Below are positions 1-8,308 of a DNA stretch of 64,000 nt, in pieces. Position numbers and translations under genes: made by a program. The notes beneath the pieces are model-generated. The model was not told the DNA's origin, ran no database searches, and worked only from the letters and a program-made list of their open reading frames with translations. The DNA comes from Mesorhizobium qingshengii (GTDB taxonomy: Bacteria > Pseudomonadota > Alphaproteobacteria > Rhizobiales > Rhizobiaceae), in NCBI RefSeq assembly GCF_900103325.1, contig NZ_FMXM01000017.1:90333-154332 (forward strand), written 5' to 3'. How positions within the stretch are numbered: position 1 is the stretch's first letter; each line of letters opens with the position of its first letter.

Positions 1-754
1 CGAGACCACAGGCCTCAGCGCCGGCGTCGACTATCGCTGCAGCCGCGCTTTCGCGATCGGTCTCGGCATGGGTTACGGCCGCGATGTCAGCGACGTCGGT
101 GACAATGGCAGCCGCAGCACCGGCAAGGCCTACACGGCGGGTCTCTACGCCAGCTATCATCCCGGCCAGGACTACTTCATCGACGGTCTTATGGGATATC
201 AGTGGCTGTCGTTCGACTCGAAGCGGTACCTGACTTCCGGTGGCGGCTTTGCCAACGGCGAGCGCGACGGCGGCCAGTGGTTCGCCTCGGTTTCGGCCGG
301 CAAGAAGTTCGAGATCCAGGAATGGCAGATCTCGCCTTATGCACGTCTCGACGTTGCCAAGGCGAAGCTGGATGCCTTCACCGAAAGTGGTGATCCGTCC
401 TCGGCCCTGCACTATGGCGAGCAGGACATCAGCACCACCACGGGCAATCTCGGCCTGACGCTCGCCTACAAGTTCGCCGCTGACTTCGGCGTGGTTTCGC
501 CGCAGGTGAGGCTGGAGTACCAGCACGACTTCCAGGGCGACAGTGCGATCACCATGAACTACGCCGACATGTTCGGCGGGCCGATCTATCACACGTCGAT
601 CGACGGGCTCGGCAAGGACCGCTTCATGCTCGGCCTCGGGGTGAATGTGCAGACGGCGCAGGACTTCAACATGCGGCTGGAATATCGCGGCCTGTTCGGC
701 AGCGATGGCGATACCGACAACGGATTCCTAGTCAATCTGGGCAAAACGTTCTGA
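1..754 (+). CDS. Autotransporter beta-barrel domain, 3' part of a gene
   Basis: The reading frame is open from the first bases of the window, so the gene begins upstream and only its C-terminal ~250 residues are seen. The sequence alternates short Gly/Asp turns with amphipathic strands (GLYASYHPGQDYFIDGL, ISPYARLDVAKAKLDAF, FMLGLGVNV) and ends in a strand closing on Phe (LVNLGKTF), the usual C-terminus of an outer-membrane autotransporter barrel (PF03797 type). By family knowledge this domain anchors and exports an N-terminal passenger, which lies outside the window. The Met at 68 is internal and is not a credible start. Confidence 0.85.
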   Translation, partial: ETTGLSAGVDYRCSRAFAIGLGMGYGRDVSDVGDNGSRSTGKAYTAGLYASYHPGQDYFIDGLMGYQWLSFDSKRYLTSGGGFANGERDGGQWFASVSAGKKFEIQEWQISPYARLDVAKAKLDAFTESGDPSSALHYGEQDISTTTGNLGLTLAYKFAADFGVVSPQVRLEYQHDFQGDSAITMNYADMFGGPIYHTSIDGLGKDRFMLGLGVNVQTAQDFNMRLEYRGLFGSDGDTDNGFLVNLGKTF

Positions 755-960
755 TCTTGGGCGCGCCGGAAAACCTGTCGTGCCTCATGTTCACCCTCGC
801 AGCCCAGCGACTGCGAAGGTGTTGTCTTTGTCGGAGCGCGCGTTGCGGAAAGCGGCGGCGACGCCGTAGCCGACGATGTATACATGCGAGAACAACGGGC
901 CGAACCGATAGTTCTCAGAGATCGTCTTCTGCGAGTAAACTTGTTAAAAATAGATCGAAA

Positions 961-990
961 TTGGAGCGAATCGGCAATTTGTCGTATAAA
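961..990 (+). promoter_or_regulatory. Candidate sigma-70-like promoter of the oxidase operon
   Basis: TTGGAG (961-966) and TATAAA (985-990) are separated by 18 bases in an AT-rich stretch otherwise rare in this GC-rich DNA. They lie about 135 bases before the multicopper oxidase start. Transcription would begin near 997. This is pattern matching only. Confidence 0.4.
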
Positions 991-1011
991 CGAGCCTACA
1001 AGCCCGCTCGT
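990..1011. promoter_or_regulatory. Inverted repeat, candidate operator
   Basis: ACGAGC (990-995) and GCTCGT (1006-1011) are perfect inverted half-sites separated by 10 bases, covering the predicted transcription start of the oxidase operon. A dimeric repressor, for instance the GntR protein encoded at the far end of the cluster, could bind here; that link is inference. Confidence 0.3.
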
Positions 1012-1126
1012 ACAGTGTTTTGTGAAGTAAATTTGATTTTTACAACTTCGCAATCTGGACATGCTTCCTGATCTGTCGCACTATGCTTTCCGAACGCAAT
1101 CTCGAGTCAAATTGGCGGAGGGCACC

Positions 1127-3226
1127 ATGTCGCGTGGTGGATGGATGGCGCGTGCGCGGATTTTCGCGTGTGTTTTCGGCGGCAGCCTGGGCTCAATCGC
1201 GGCGCTACCCGCGGCAGCCGAAATCCTCAATCCGCCGGTGTTGCAGGATGAGCGCGCGGCGGTTGCCAAGCCCATCCTGACCGAGGAAGCCCCCGCGCCA
1301 CTGCCGGGCAACACGGCGCCGGCACGCGGCGACCGCCTGCTCGATCTCAAGATCCAGTACATCGACAACCAGATCTACAATCCGTCGACGGGCGGCTACG
1401 ATAAGGTGCATCTGCGCGGCTACACCGGCAAGGGCGTCGATCCCGCCGCGCCCTATGTCTCGCCGACGATCGAGGCGGTTCCCGGCGACACGGTGCGCAT
1501 CACCCTCGACAACCAGCTGCCGGCAGGGCCGCAACCAGGCGATCCCGGCTGCATGCCCGGCGGCCAGATGCCCGACATTCCGCACTGCTTCAACGGCACC
1601 AATTTGCACACCCATGGGCTGTGGGTAAGCCCGACCGGCAATAGCGATAATGTGCTGTTGTCGATCAACCCGCAGACCAAGTTCACCTACGAGTACAACA
1701 TCCCGTCGGACCATCCATCCGGCACCTTCTGGTACCACACGCACCGTCACGGCTCGACCGCGCTGCAGGTATCGAGCGGCATGGCCGGAGCGCTGATCAT
1801 CCGCGGCAACCGTCCGCCCACGCCGACAGCGCATGGCGACCTCGACACGCTGATCCCGACCTCGGCTATCCCCGAACGGGTACTGGTGATGCAGCAGATC
1901 CAGTATGCCTGCCGCGGACCAGCCGCGAAGCCAGGCGATCTCGGCCCGATCAAGCAGAATATTAAAGGCAGCTATTTCTGCGATCCGGGCGATGTCGGCG
2001 GCATCGAGGCCTACGACCAGTTCGGCCCGGGCACTTGGCCGGCATCGGGCCGTTACACCTCGCTCAATGGCAAGGTGTTCAATCCCGACGATGCAATGAA
2101 GGCGACGCAGGGCCAGATCGAGCGCTGGCGCGTGATCCATGCCGGCGTGCGCGATACGATCAGCCTGCAGTTCTTCAAGGTGCTGGACGGCAAGCTCAAG
2201 CCCGGGGTGAAGACTTTGCTCAGGGCCGACGCCACGGCTTCCTTCATGAAGGACACCTGCGACACCAAACCGGTGCCCTACGCGCTGGTTGCCGCCGATG
2301 GCCTGACGATGGCGGCGGCACAAATGACCACGCTGGCGACATTCCAGCCCGGCTACCGCTTCGACGCGCTGGTGGTCTTTCCACAGGCCGGGCGCTACTG
2401 CGTGATCGATTCCTCAGCCCCGAAATCGGGCGTGGTCAATGGGCTTGATGTCGGCCCGCGGCTGCTCGGCTTGGTCGACGTTGCACCGGGCAAGCCGGTA
2501 GACAATGTCGAGACCTACATCAACGGCAAGCTGGTCGCGCTCGCCGAGACCAACATGCCCGCCAACGTCAAGGCGACGGTGGTGGCCGATCTCAAGACTG
2601 GCATGAAATTCACCAGCTTCACGCCGCACCCCGACATCACGGACGAGGAGGTCAAGGGCAACGGCACCCAGGAATTGACCTTCTTCATCGACACATCGGG
2701 ACCGGATGTGAAGTTCGAGGTCGGCAACACGCTCAACACCGCCGACGTCAAACCCTATGATCCGACCCGCATCGATCGCCAGTTGCCGCTCGGCAAGGCG
2801 CAGGTCTGGACACTCCAATCGCATTTCGTCAGCCATCCATTCCACATTCACGTCAATCCGTTCCAGATCATCTCGATCATCGACCCCCTCGGCAAGGATG
2901 TCAGCGCTCCTGGAGCGATAGACGACGTCGCCGGGTCGCCCGACCCACAATATCCTGGACTGAAGGGCGTGTGGAAAGACACGTTGTGGATCAAGAGCCT
3001 GATCCCGCAGAACCTGCCCACGGGCTTTTCAGGAATTTACACGATCACGCTGCGCACCCGCTACGAACGCTATATCGGCGAGTACGTGCTCCACTGCCAC
3101 ATCCTCGACCATGAGGACCAGGGCATGATGCAGAACGTTGCCGTGGTGCTGCCCGACCAGGTGGGCGACACCACGCGGGGCGAGGCCATGCAGATGGACG
3201 TGGGTGGTCACGATGCCCTCAAGTAA
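1127..3226 (+). CDS. Secreted multicopper oxidase (laccase-like)
   Basis: 699 residues from ATG 1127, chosen over the in-frame ATG at 1061 because GGAGGG lies at 1117-1122 and a Sec-type signal peptide (ARIFACVFGGSLGSIAALPAAA) follows directly. All four copper motifs are present: HTHG at ~161, WYHTHRHG at ~202, HPFHIH at ~570 and HCHILDHEDQGM at ~656. The type-1 site would use H570, C657 and H662 with M667 as axial ligand; the other motif histidines build the trinuclear cluster. The family couples one-electron oxidation of phenols, amines or metal ions to reduction of O2 to water. The protein is longer than a typical ~500-residue laccase because of loops between the domains. It is the first gene of the oxidase operon, 10 bases ahead of the tyrosinase start. 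The substrate is unknown. Confidence 0.93.
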   Translation: MSRGGWMARARIFACVFGGSLGSIAALPAAAEILNPPVLQDERAAVAKPILTEEAPAPLPGNTAPARGDRLLDLKIQYIDNQIYNPSTGGYDKVHLRGYTGKGVDPAAPYVSPTIEAVPGDTVRITLDNQLPAGPQPGDPGCMPGGQMPDIPHCFNGTNLHTHGLWVSPTGNSDNVLLSINPQTKFTYEYNIPSDHPSGTFWYHTHRHGSTALQVSSGMAGALIIRGNRPPTPTAHGDLDTLIPTSAIPERVLVMQQIQYACRGPAAKPGDLGPIKQNIKGSYFCDPGDVGGIEAYDQFGPGTWPASGRYTSLNGKVFNPDDAMKATQGQIERWRVIHAGVRDTISLQFFKVLDGKLKPGVKTLLRADATASFMKDTCDTKPVPYALVAADGLTMAAAQMTTLATFQPGYRFDALVVFPQAGRYCVIDSSAPKSGVVNGLDVGPRLLGLVDVAPGKPVDNVETYINGKLVALAETNMPANVKATVVADLKTGMKFTSFTPHPDITDEEVKGNGTQELTFFIDTSGPDVKFEVGNTLNTADVKPYDPTRIDRQLPLGKAQVWTLQSHFVSHPFHIHVNPFQIISIIDPLGKDVSAPGAIDDVAGSPDPQYPGLKGVWKDTLWIKSLIPQNLPTGFSGIYTITLRTRYERYIGEYVLHCHILDHEDQGMMQNVAVVLPDQVGDTTRGEAMQMDVGGHDALK

Positions 3227-3236
3227 GGCACAGCCA

Positions 3237-5210
3237 ATGCCTGAGGCGCCGTTCACCTGGAGCGACGTGAAAGCCATCCTCACCGCAGCCGGCGGCAACG
3301 AGGGGCCTGGCAGCCTGACCGGGCTGACCTTGCCGGAGTTCCTGACGCTCCAGCTACAGGGCATGCCGCTGATCGCGCCGCTCAACACCACCTGTTGCGG
3401 CAAGAGCGACGCCAAGGGGCGCGGTGAGCGCTCAGCACTGATCCGCGGCTTGCGCGGGCTACCGCCGTTCGACGGCAAGCAGTTCCCGCGCCTGCCCTGG
3501 GGCGGCAAGCCGGTCGTGGATGACGACATTGACCGCATCGAAACCTGGATCGAGGAAGGCTGTCCCGGAGAGGTGATCGGATCGATCGCGCTCACTGGCG
3601 AAGTCAGCGTGGCAACCGAAGCCCGCGTCGAGGTGAAGGGACTTCCCGGTCCCATCTTCGGCCCAGCGTCGGATCCGGCGGCATGGCGCTACGCCAAGGG
3701 CGAATTGCGCCAGCGCATGGATGCCGATGGGCTGAGTGAGCCGCAAAAGGAGCGGCTGCGCTACGCCTTTCGCGAACTCTACAAGCTCAACAAATGGGTC
3801 GGCGACAAGCGCAGCTACAACAATCTGGCGCTGATCCACCAGAATCACTGCCAGCATGGCTGGGAGCGGTTCCTGCCGTGGCATCGCGTCTATCTCTATG
3901 AGTTCGAGCAGGCGCTGCAGGATTTTTGTCCTGACGTGACCATGCCGTGGTGGGATTTTCCCGCGTCACGCTACAAGCCGGAAGATCCGGCCAATGGCGC
4001 GATACTGCCCGACGCCTTCAAGGGCTTTCTGACGGAAGACTCCGCGCGTTTCCTGCGCGATCACGGTTTCCCGGCCAAGATCGACACGCTGGTCGGCCAG
4101 CTCTGGGCCAATCCGACGCAGATCTATGACGCGGTCAGCAGGGCCTGTGGCAAGGACTATGTGGAGGGCGAAAACCGCAAGCGGCTGATCGATGCGCTGC
4201 TCGGCGCCAATTCGTTGTGGTATCCGCTGCGCTATTCCGGCCAGTTCGGCAAAGGCACAATCAACAGCGTCATCCACTATCACTACCCGGCCCAGGAGGA
4301 CATTGACGAGATCCTGTCGCTGCGCACCTTCCGCGACTTCGGAGGCGGCAGCCTCTATGTCGACAGCTTCGGCTTCCTCGACCAGAACCCGCACAACACC
4401 ATGCATATCTGGACCGGCGGCATGAACCCGGCGTTCAAGACCGACGCTCCCGCCGACCGCAACAGCGCGGTGCGTGTTGCCGGCCGAAAATTCCACCAGC
4501 GCGACGATCTCTACTCCGAGCCGCAGTTCGGCGACATGTTCTCCAACCTGACGGCGTCCTATGACCCGATCTTCTGGCCGGTGCACGCCAACATCGACCG
4601 GCTCTGGTGGCGCTGGCAACAGGAGCATCCCGACGGCCTGCCGGCCGATCTCGATTCAGCGCTGACGCCGTGGAGCTACGCGGTACGCGATACGCTCGAC
4701 ATGAACCGCTTCGGCTATGAATATGTTCGCGGCGGATGCCTGATGCCGGTCGGGCTGACCAGCCCGGTCGGGCGCTTCGTGTCGGCGCCGATCGCGGTGC
4801 CCGAGGCGACCAAGGGATTCCGCTCGGCCGAAGTGCGGCTGCACCGCGTGCCGCAGTTGCCGCGCTCCTGCTTCATCCGCGTGTTCCTCAACACACCGGA
4901 TGCCGATGCCTCGACGCCGCTCAACGTACCAGGCTATGCCGGCTACGCCGCCGTGTTCGGTCATGGCGAATGTTACGGCGGACCCGGACATTGTGAGGTA
5001 CCACCGGCGGAAAACCGCAAGTTCGATTTGCGCGAGCGGAGCATGAACACGCCGCGCAACCACCGCATCGACGTGACGCGCGCTGCACGCCGGCTGATCG
5101 CCGCCGGCGCCTCCAGTCTCACCGTCAGCCTGGTGGTGATCGGCGCCTCTTACGAGGAAGACCGTGAGCTGCTGCGGCTCGATGGGGTCTCGCTCAACTT
5201 TCTCGACTGA
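3237..5210 (+). CDS. Tyrosinase-type dicopper oxidase
   Basis: 657 residues from ATG 3237, preceded by TAAGG formed partly by the stop of the upstream gene; ATG 3213, overlapping that gene, is an alternative. Copper A ligands: H207 and H216 in CQHGWERFLPWHR, with H201 or H204 a likely third. Copper B: H386 and H390 in PHNTMHIW, and H450 in PVHANIDRLWW. This is the type-3 copper centre of tyrosinases (PF00264), which hydroxylate monophenols and oxidise catechols to quinones. The ~130-residue N-terminal region ends in PWGGKPVVDDDIDRIETWIE, resembling the end of a c-type cytochrome-like domain but without a CXXCH haem site. A further C-terminal domain (~510-657) follows. No signal peptide is visible. 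It lies between the multicopper oxidase and the quinoprotein oxidase, suggesting a shared oxidative pathway. Confidence 0.92.
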   Translation: MPEAPFTWSDVKAILTAAGGNEGPGSLTGLTLPEFLTLQLQGMPLIAPLNTTCCGKSDAKGRGERSALIRGLRGLPPFDGKQFPRLPWGGKPVVDDDIDRIETWIEEGCPGEVIGSIALTGEVSVATEARVEVKGLPGPIFGPASDPAAWRYAKGELRQRMDADGLSEPQKERLRYAFRELYKLNKWVGDKRSYNNLALIHQNHCQHGWERFLPWHRVYLYEFEQALQDFCPDVTMPWWDFPASRYKPEDPANGAILPDAFKGFLTEDSARFLRDHGFPAKIDTLVGQLWANPTQIYDAVSRACGKDYVEGENRKRLIDALLGANSLWYPLRYSGQFGKGTINSVIHYHYPAQEDIDEILSLRTFRDFGGGSLYVDSFGFLDQNPHNTMHIWTGGMNPAFKTDAPADRNSAVRVAGRKFHQRDDLYSEPQFGDMFSNLTASYDPIFWPVHANIDRLWWRWQQEHPDGLPADLDSALTPWSYAVRDTLDMNRFGYEYVRGGCLMPVGLTSPVGRFVSAPIAVPEATKGFRSAEVRLHRVPQLPRSCFIRVFLNTPDADASTPLNVPGYAGYAAVFGHGECYGGPGHCEVPPAENRKFDLRERSMNTPRNHRIDVTRAARRLIAAGASSLTVSLVVIGASYEEDRELLRLDGVSLNFLD

Positions 5211-5243
5211 CCAGAGGCCGGCGCCGGCGCAGGGGGAAATCAC

Positions 5244-7889
5244 ATGGCCGACCCATCGATCTATCGCATCCACCCGGCGGTCGGCATCGCCCGGCTCGGC
5301 GACAGTCCCGAAGCCTTCTGCATCTCGCCGGAAAAGCCGGCGCAGATGCCGATCGAATGCGACGCCAACGGCAATGCCGCCAAGGGCGACGCGCCGATCA
5401 AGCACTTCAAGGACAATAAGGGCCGCATCAAGCGCCAGGCGGCGCGCTTCCAGATCTTCGTCTATGACGACGCCAATCCGGACGGCGTAGCGCTGAAGAT
5501 CGGCGACCATGTCGAAGGCGGCGGTAACAGAGGCAAGCTGGTCGATATCCAGTGGCGGGTGCAGCTCGCCAACAAGAAGGCGGCGTGGTTCACCTTCGAC
5601 GGGCTGCGCGGCGAAGCCGGCTATCCCGACGGCTCGCCGCTGCGCAATCCTGATATCACCGATCCGATTGAACGGCAGAAGCTGGTCATCGACGCCGGCC
5701 CGCAAGCCGTTGACTGTACCGCGCGGCGCAAGGCGAGTTTTGGGCGCGACACCAACCCGGCCTATGCGGTCACCTTCCCGCCAACCGGGATGGCGCCAAA
5801 CGACATCGACACGCTGGGCGACATGATGACGGACGACAATGGGCGGTTGCTGGTGCTCGGCGGGCATGGCAACAGCGGCTCGTTCCTCACAGGCTTCGGC
5901 CATCCGCGCATCGAGACCTACGCCAACAGCGATGGCTGGTTCGACGACATCTCGGACGGGCCGGTGATGGCCCGGCTGGTGATGATGGAGGAGCGCGTCC
6001 AGGCGTTGCGGTACATCGATGTCGAATATCCCGCCTGGGTGCTGGTCGGCTATCCCCGCTATGCACCTGAGGTGCTCGACATGATCACGCTCGAAGACGT
6101 GGTCGAGGACATGTCGATCCGCGAGTTTGCCTACCGTACCGACATGTATGGCACGGCAGGAACGTTCAACGCGCCGCAGAAGATCGATCCCACCGATACG
6201 GCGGCATTGCTGCATTGGAAGGCCGGGCCAGTGGAGTGGAACCCGGCCTATCGTCCCTGGTTCTGGCGCGACATCTGGCCGATCATTTTTCGCGCCGACG
6301 AATTCTCCTATTTCGCCAACATCCTCCAGCAATCGAACTTCCCGCATAACCAGTCGAGCCGAGGCACCTTCGACCCCTATCGCCTGTGTATCCCGCCGCG
6401 CATAGCGCCGCGCGGGCTGGCGGCGAAGGAAGGTCGCGCCAGGGACGACCAGGCCGACGGGCGCCTGCTCGAGGCAGCCGTGGAGCCGAGCCTGATGCAG
6501 CTCGATGCAACGCAGGCGCCGGGCGCGGCGAAGGACGCCGTGGTGGGTGAGGCCGGCGCCACGCTCAAGGCGGCGGCGGCGGCTTTCACGGCCGCGGTCT
6601 GCCCGCCCGCGGATGGCGAGGCGCCACGCGCCTATGCTGCGCGCTGGCAAAGGACCTTTGCTGATAACGATACCGTGGCCGATCCCGCCTATGCCGAGGC
6701 GCGCGGTGCTTTCGACGCGGCGGTCACTGGCGTGATCGAGCGCATCGCCGCGGCCGTCGCGCCACCGCCGGAGCCGATGCTGGCGCTCGCGCGCTCTTCG
6801 TCGCGGCAGGAGCCGGGCGAGCCCGACCGCACCACCGATCCGGACGAGCCGATCGAGGCAGCACTTCGACGGTTGGCGTTCGAATACCGCTCCGGCCAGT
6901 TGTATGACCGCGCCCTCACTGCTGCGGCCAAGGACGCCACCACCGATCCCGGCCGTTCCGCGCGGCAGTATCTGTTCGATCTCCTGAGGAAGCCGGGCGA
7001 AGAGAACCTGTTCCGGCTCGAGGCCAATCCGGCAACGCGCACCTATCATTTGCCACTGATGCCGCTGCTGGCCGGCGACAACCCGATCACCAACAAGACG
7101 GTCAGCAAATTCCTGCGGCTGACCGACACGCAGCTGTTCCTTTTGCGGCAATGGGCGGAGGGCATTTTTATCGATGAGGTGGATGCGGGCTTCGCAGCGG
7201 CCATCGATCCTTGGCAGCCCTACAAGGACTGGAACGTGCCGGGCGGGCGCGGTCTCGACCAAGGCGTGCTGTCGAACGGGCTCGGCGGCGCCTTCTGCCC
7301 CGGTGGCGAAGTAACCTGGATCATCCGCAATCCGGCGATCTGGCGCGAGCCCTACCGGATCAAGGCCGACCCCGAGTGGTATACGTTCGCGCTGACCGCA
7401 GCGCAGGAGAACGCGAACCGCTGGGGCGCAGGCGTCAGCGAGGAAGGCTACATCGCCTATGCCTCAGATCCGCTGTCGCTGGGCAGCGATTTCGACATCG
7501 GGCTGCAGCCGGGCGACCTGACCAAGCTCAGCGGGCTGCCATGGCAGGCCGATTTCAACGAATGCTCCACCCAGACGATCGACGTCACCTATGAGGAATG
7601 GAACGTCCTTTACCCCGACAGCGTCGGCAACACGCTGATGGAACGCGAACGGCGCGTGTGGGAGACGCTGTGGTGGCCGGCGCACCGGCCGATGCAGGTC
7701 TATTACCCTGTCGGCACCGGTTTTCAGTTCCGCAACTGGGCACGTGGCATTCCGCAGACACTGGCCGGCGACCTCAAAATGGTGACCGAGTGGTCGAAGC
7801 TCGGCTTCATGGTCCGTAACCCGGGAGGCGGGCTCGATCAGCCCTCGCCCGGGATCAAATACATCTGCGTCGAAGATTCGGGAGAATGA
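5244..7889 (+). CDS. LodA/GoxA-family CTQ quinoprotein amino-acid oxidase
   Basis: 881 residues; GGGGGA at 5232-5237 fixes the ATG at 5244. The N-terminus IHPAVGIARLGDS is the signature of the LodA/GoxA family, which deaminate lysine (epsilon-amino) or glycine with release of H2O2 using cysteine tryptophylquinone made from a Cys and a Trp of the enzyme itself. In Marinomonas LodA these are Cys516 and Trp581. The likely equivalents here are Cys685 in GGAFCPGGEV and Trp767 in LPWQADFNEC, 82 residues apart; this assignment is by motif, not structure. No signal peptide is seen, as is usual in the family. The operon also encodes the LodB-like maturase needed for cofactor formation. The substrate cannot be read from the sequence; the protein is longer than LodA (~726 residues), with extra sequence around 400-560. 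Confidence 0.9.
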   Translation: MADPSIYRIHPAVGIARLGDSPEAFCISPEKPAQMPIECDANGNAAKGDAPIKHFKDNKGRIKRQAARFQIFVYDDANPDGVALKIGDHVEGGGNRGKLVDIQWRVQLANKKAAWFTFDGLRGEAGYPDGSPLRNPDITDPIERQKLVIDAGPQAVDCTARRKASFGRDTNPAYAVTFPPTGMAPNDIDTLGDMMTDDNGRLLVLGGHGNSGSFLTGFGHPRIETYANSDGWFDDISDGPVMARLVMMEERVQALRYIDVEYPAWVLVGYPRYAPEVLDMITLEDVVEDMSIREFAYRTDMYGTAGTFNAPQKIDPTDTAALLHWKAGPVEWNPAYRPWFWRDIWPIIFRADEFSYFANILQQSNFPHNQSSRGTFDPYRLCIPPRIAPRGLAAKEGRARDDQADGRLLEAAVEPSLMQLDATQAPGAAKDAVVGEAGATLKAAAAAFTAAVCPPADGEAPRAYAARWQRTFADNDTVADPAYAEARGAFDAAVTGVIERIAAAVAPPPEPMLALARSSSRQEPGEPDRTTDPDEPIEAALRRLAFEYRSGQLYDRALTAAAKDATTDPGRSARQYLFDLLRKPGEENLFRLEANPATRTYHLPLMPLLAGDNPITNKTVSKFLRLTDTQLFLLRQWAEGIFIDEVDAGFAAAIDPWQPYKDWNVPGGRGLDQGVLSNGLGGAFCPGGEVTWIIRNPAIWREPYRIKADPEWYTFALTAAQENANRWGAGVSEEGYIAYASDPLSLGSDFDIGLQPGDLTKLSGLPWQADFNECSTQTIDVTYEEWNVLYPDSVGNTLMERERRVWETLWWPAHRPMQVYYPVGTGFQFRNWARGIPQTLAGDLKMVTEWSKLGFMVRNPGGGLDQPSPGIKYICVEDSGE

Positions 7890-7891
7890 CG

Positions 7892-8308
7892 ATGACCAAT
7901 CCCTTTGTCGGCAACTGGACCTATCGCAGCTTTCTCAACGATCCCGATATCAGCAAGGCGGCTAACGACCTCCTGTTCGGCGAGGGCACGCTAACAATCG
8001 TGGAGCAATCGGAGACCGAACTCTCGGGAACGATCGGCGGCCCGGGATGGTCGCTCGATCTGCGCGGCAGCTTTGGCTACGGCTCGCCCATGCAGGTGCG
8101 CTTCCAGGGCAAGGGCGTGGTCGGTGGCGAAGAATGGATCTACGATTACGTAGGCTGGCTCGTTCCCGTATGGCCGAACAGTACCGACCGGCTGGAAGTG
8201 CCGGCGATCGTCGGCTCGGTGGTGCGCACCATCCCGCATTCGGGCAATGGCGGCAGCACCAACCCGGCAGGGGTGGTGGCGTCCTTCTATGCCGTCAGAG
8301 CAGGCTGA
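7892..8308 (+). CDS. Small calycin-like protein of the quinoprotein operon
   Basis: 138 residues from ATG 7892, with GGGAG upstream at the correct distance; ATG 7886, overlapping the preceding stop, is possible. The protein begins NPFVGNWTYRSF, with the GxW motif that opens many lipocalin/calycin beta-barrels, and then shows alternating strand-like segments (GTLTIVEQ, LDLRGSFGYG, MQVRFQGKG, WIYDYVGWLVP, VVASFYAVR). I know no named family for it. It has no signal peptide, no cysteine and no obvious catalytic residues. Its place between the oxidase and its flavoprotein maturase, overlapping the latter by 20 bases, suggests an accessory subunit, substrate binder or maturation factor. That role is inference. 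Confidence 0.75.
   Translation: MTNPFVGNWTYRSFLNDPDISKAANDLLFGEGTLTIVEQSETELSGTIGGPGWSLDLRGSFGYGSPMQVRFQGKGVVGGEEWIYDYVGWLVPVWPNSTDRLEVPAIVGSVVRTIPHSGNGGSTNPAGVVASFYAVRAG

Noticed and set aside
757..1071. 104-codon plus-strand frame between the autotransporter and the multicopper oxidase
   Set aside because: No start signal, no domain, and it runs through the candidate promoter of the oxidase operon.
1205..2323. 372-codon minus-strand frame
   Set aside because: Antisense to the multicopper oxidase, low-complexity and without recognisable motifs.
4656..7262. 868-codon open frame on the minus strand
   Set aside because: It lies wholly antisense to the LodA-like gene, is Arg/His/Gly-rich in the way high-GC shadows are, and has no domain or ribosome site.
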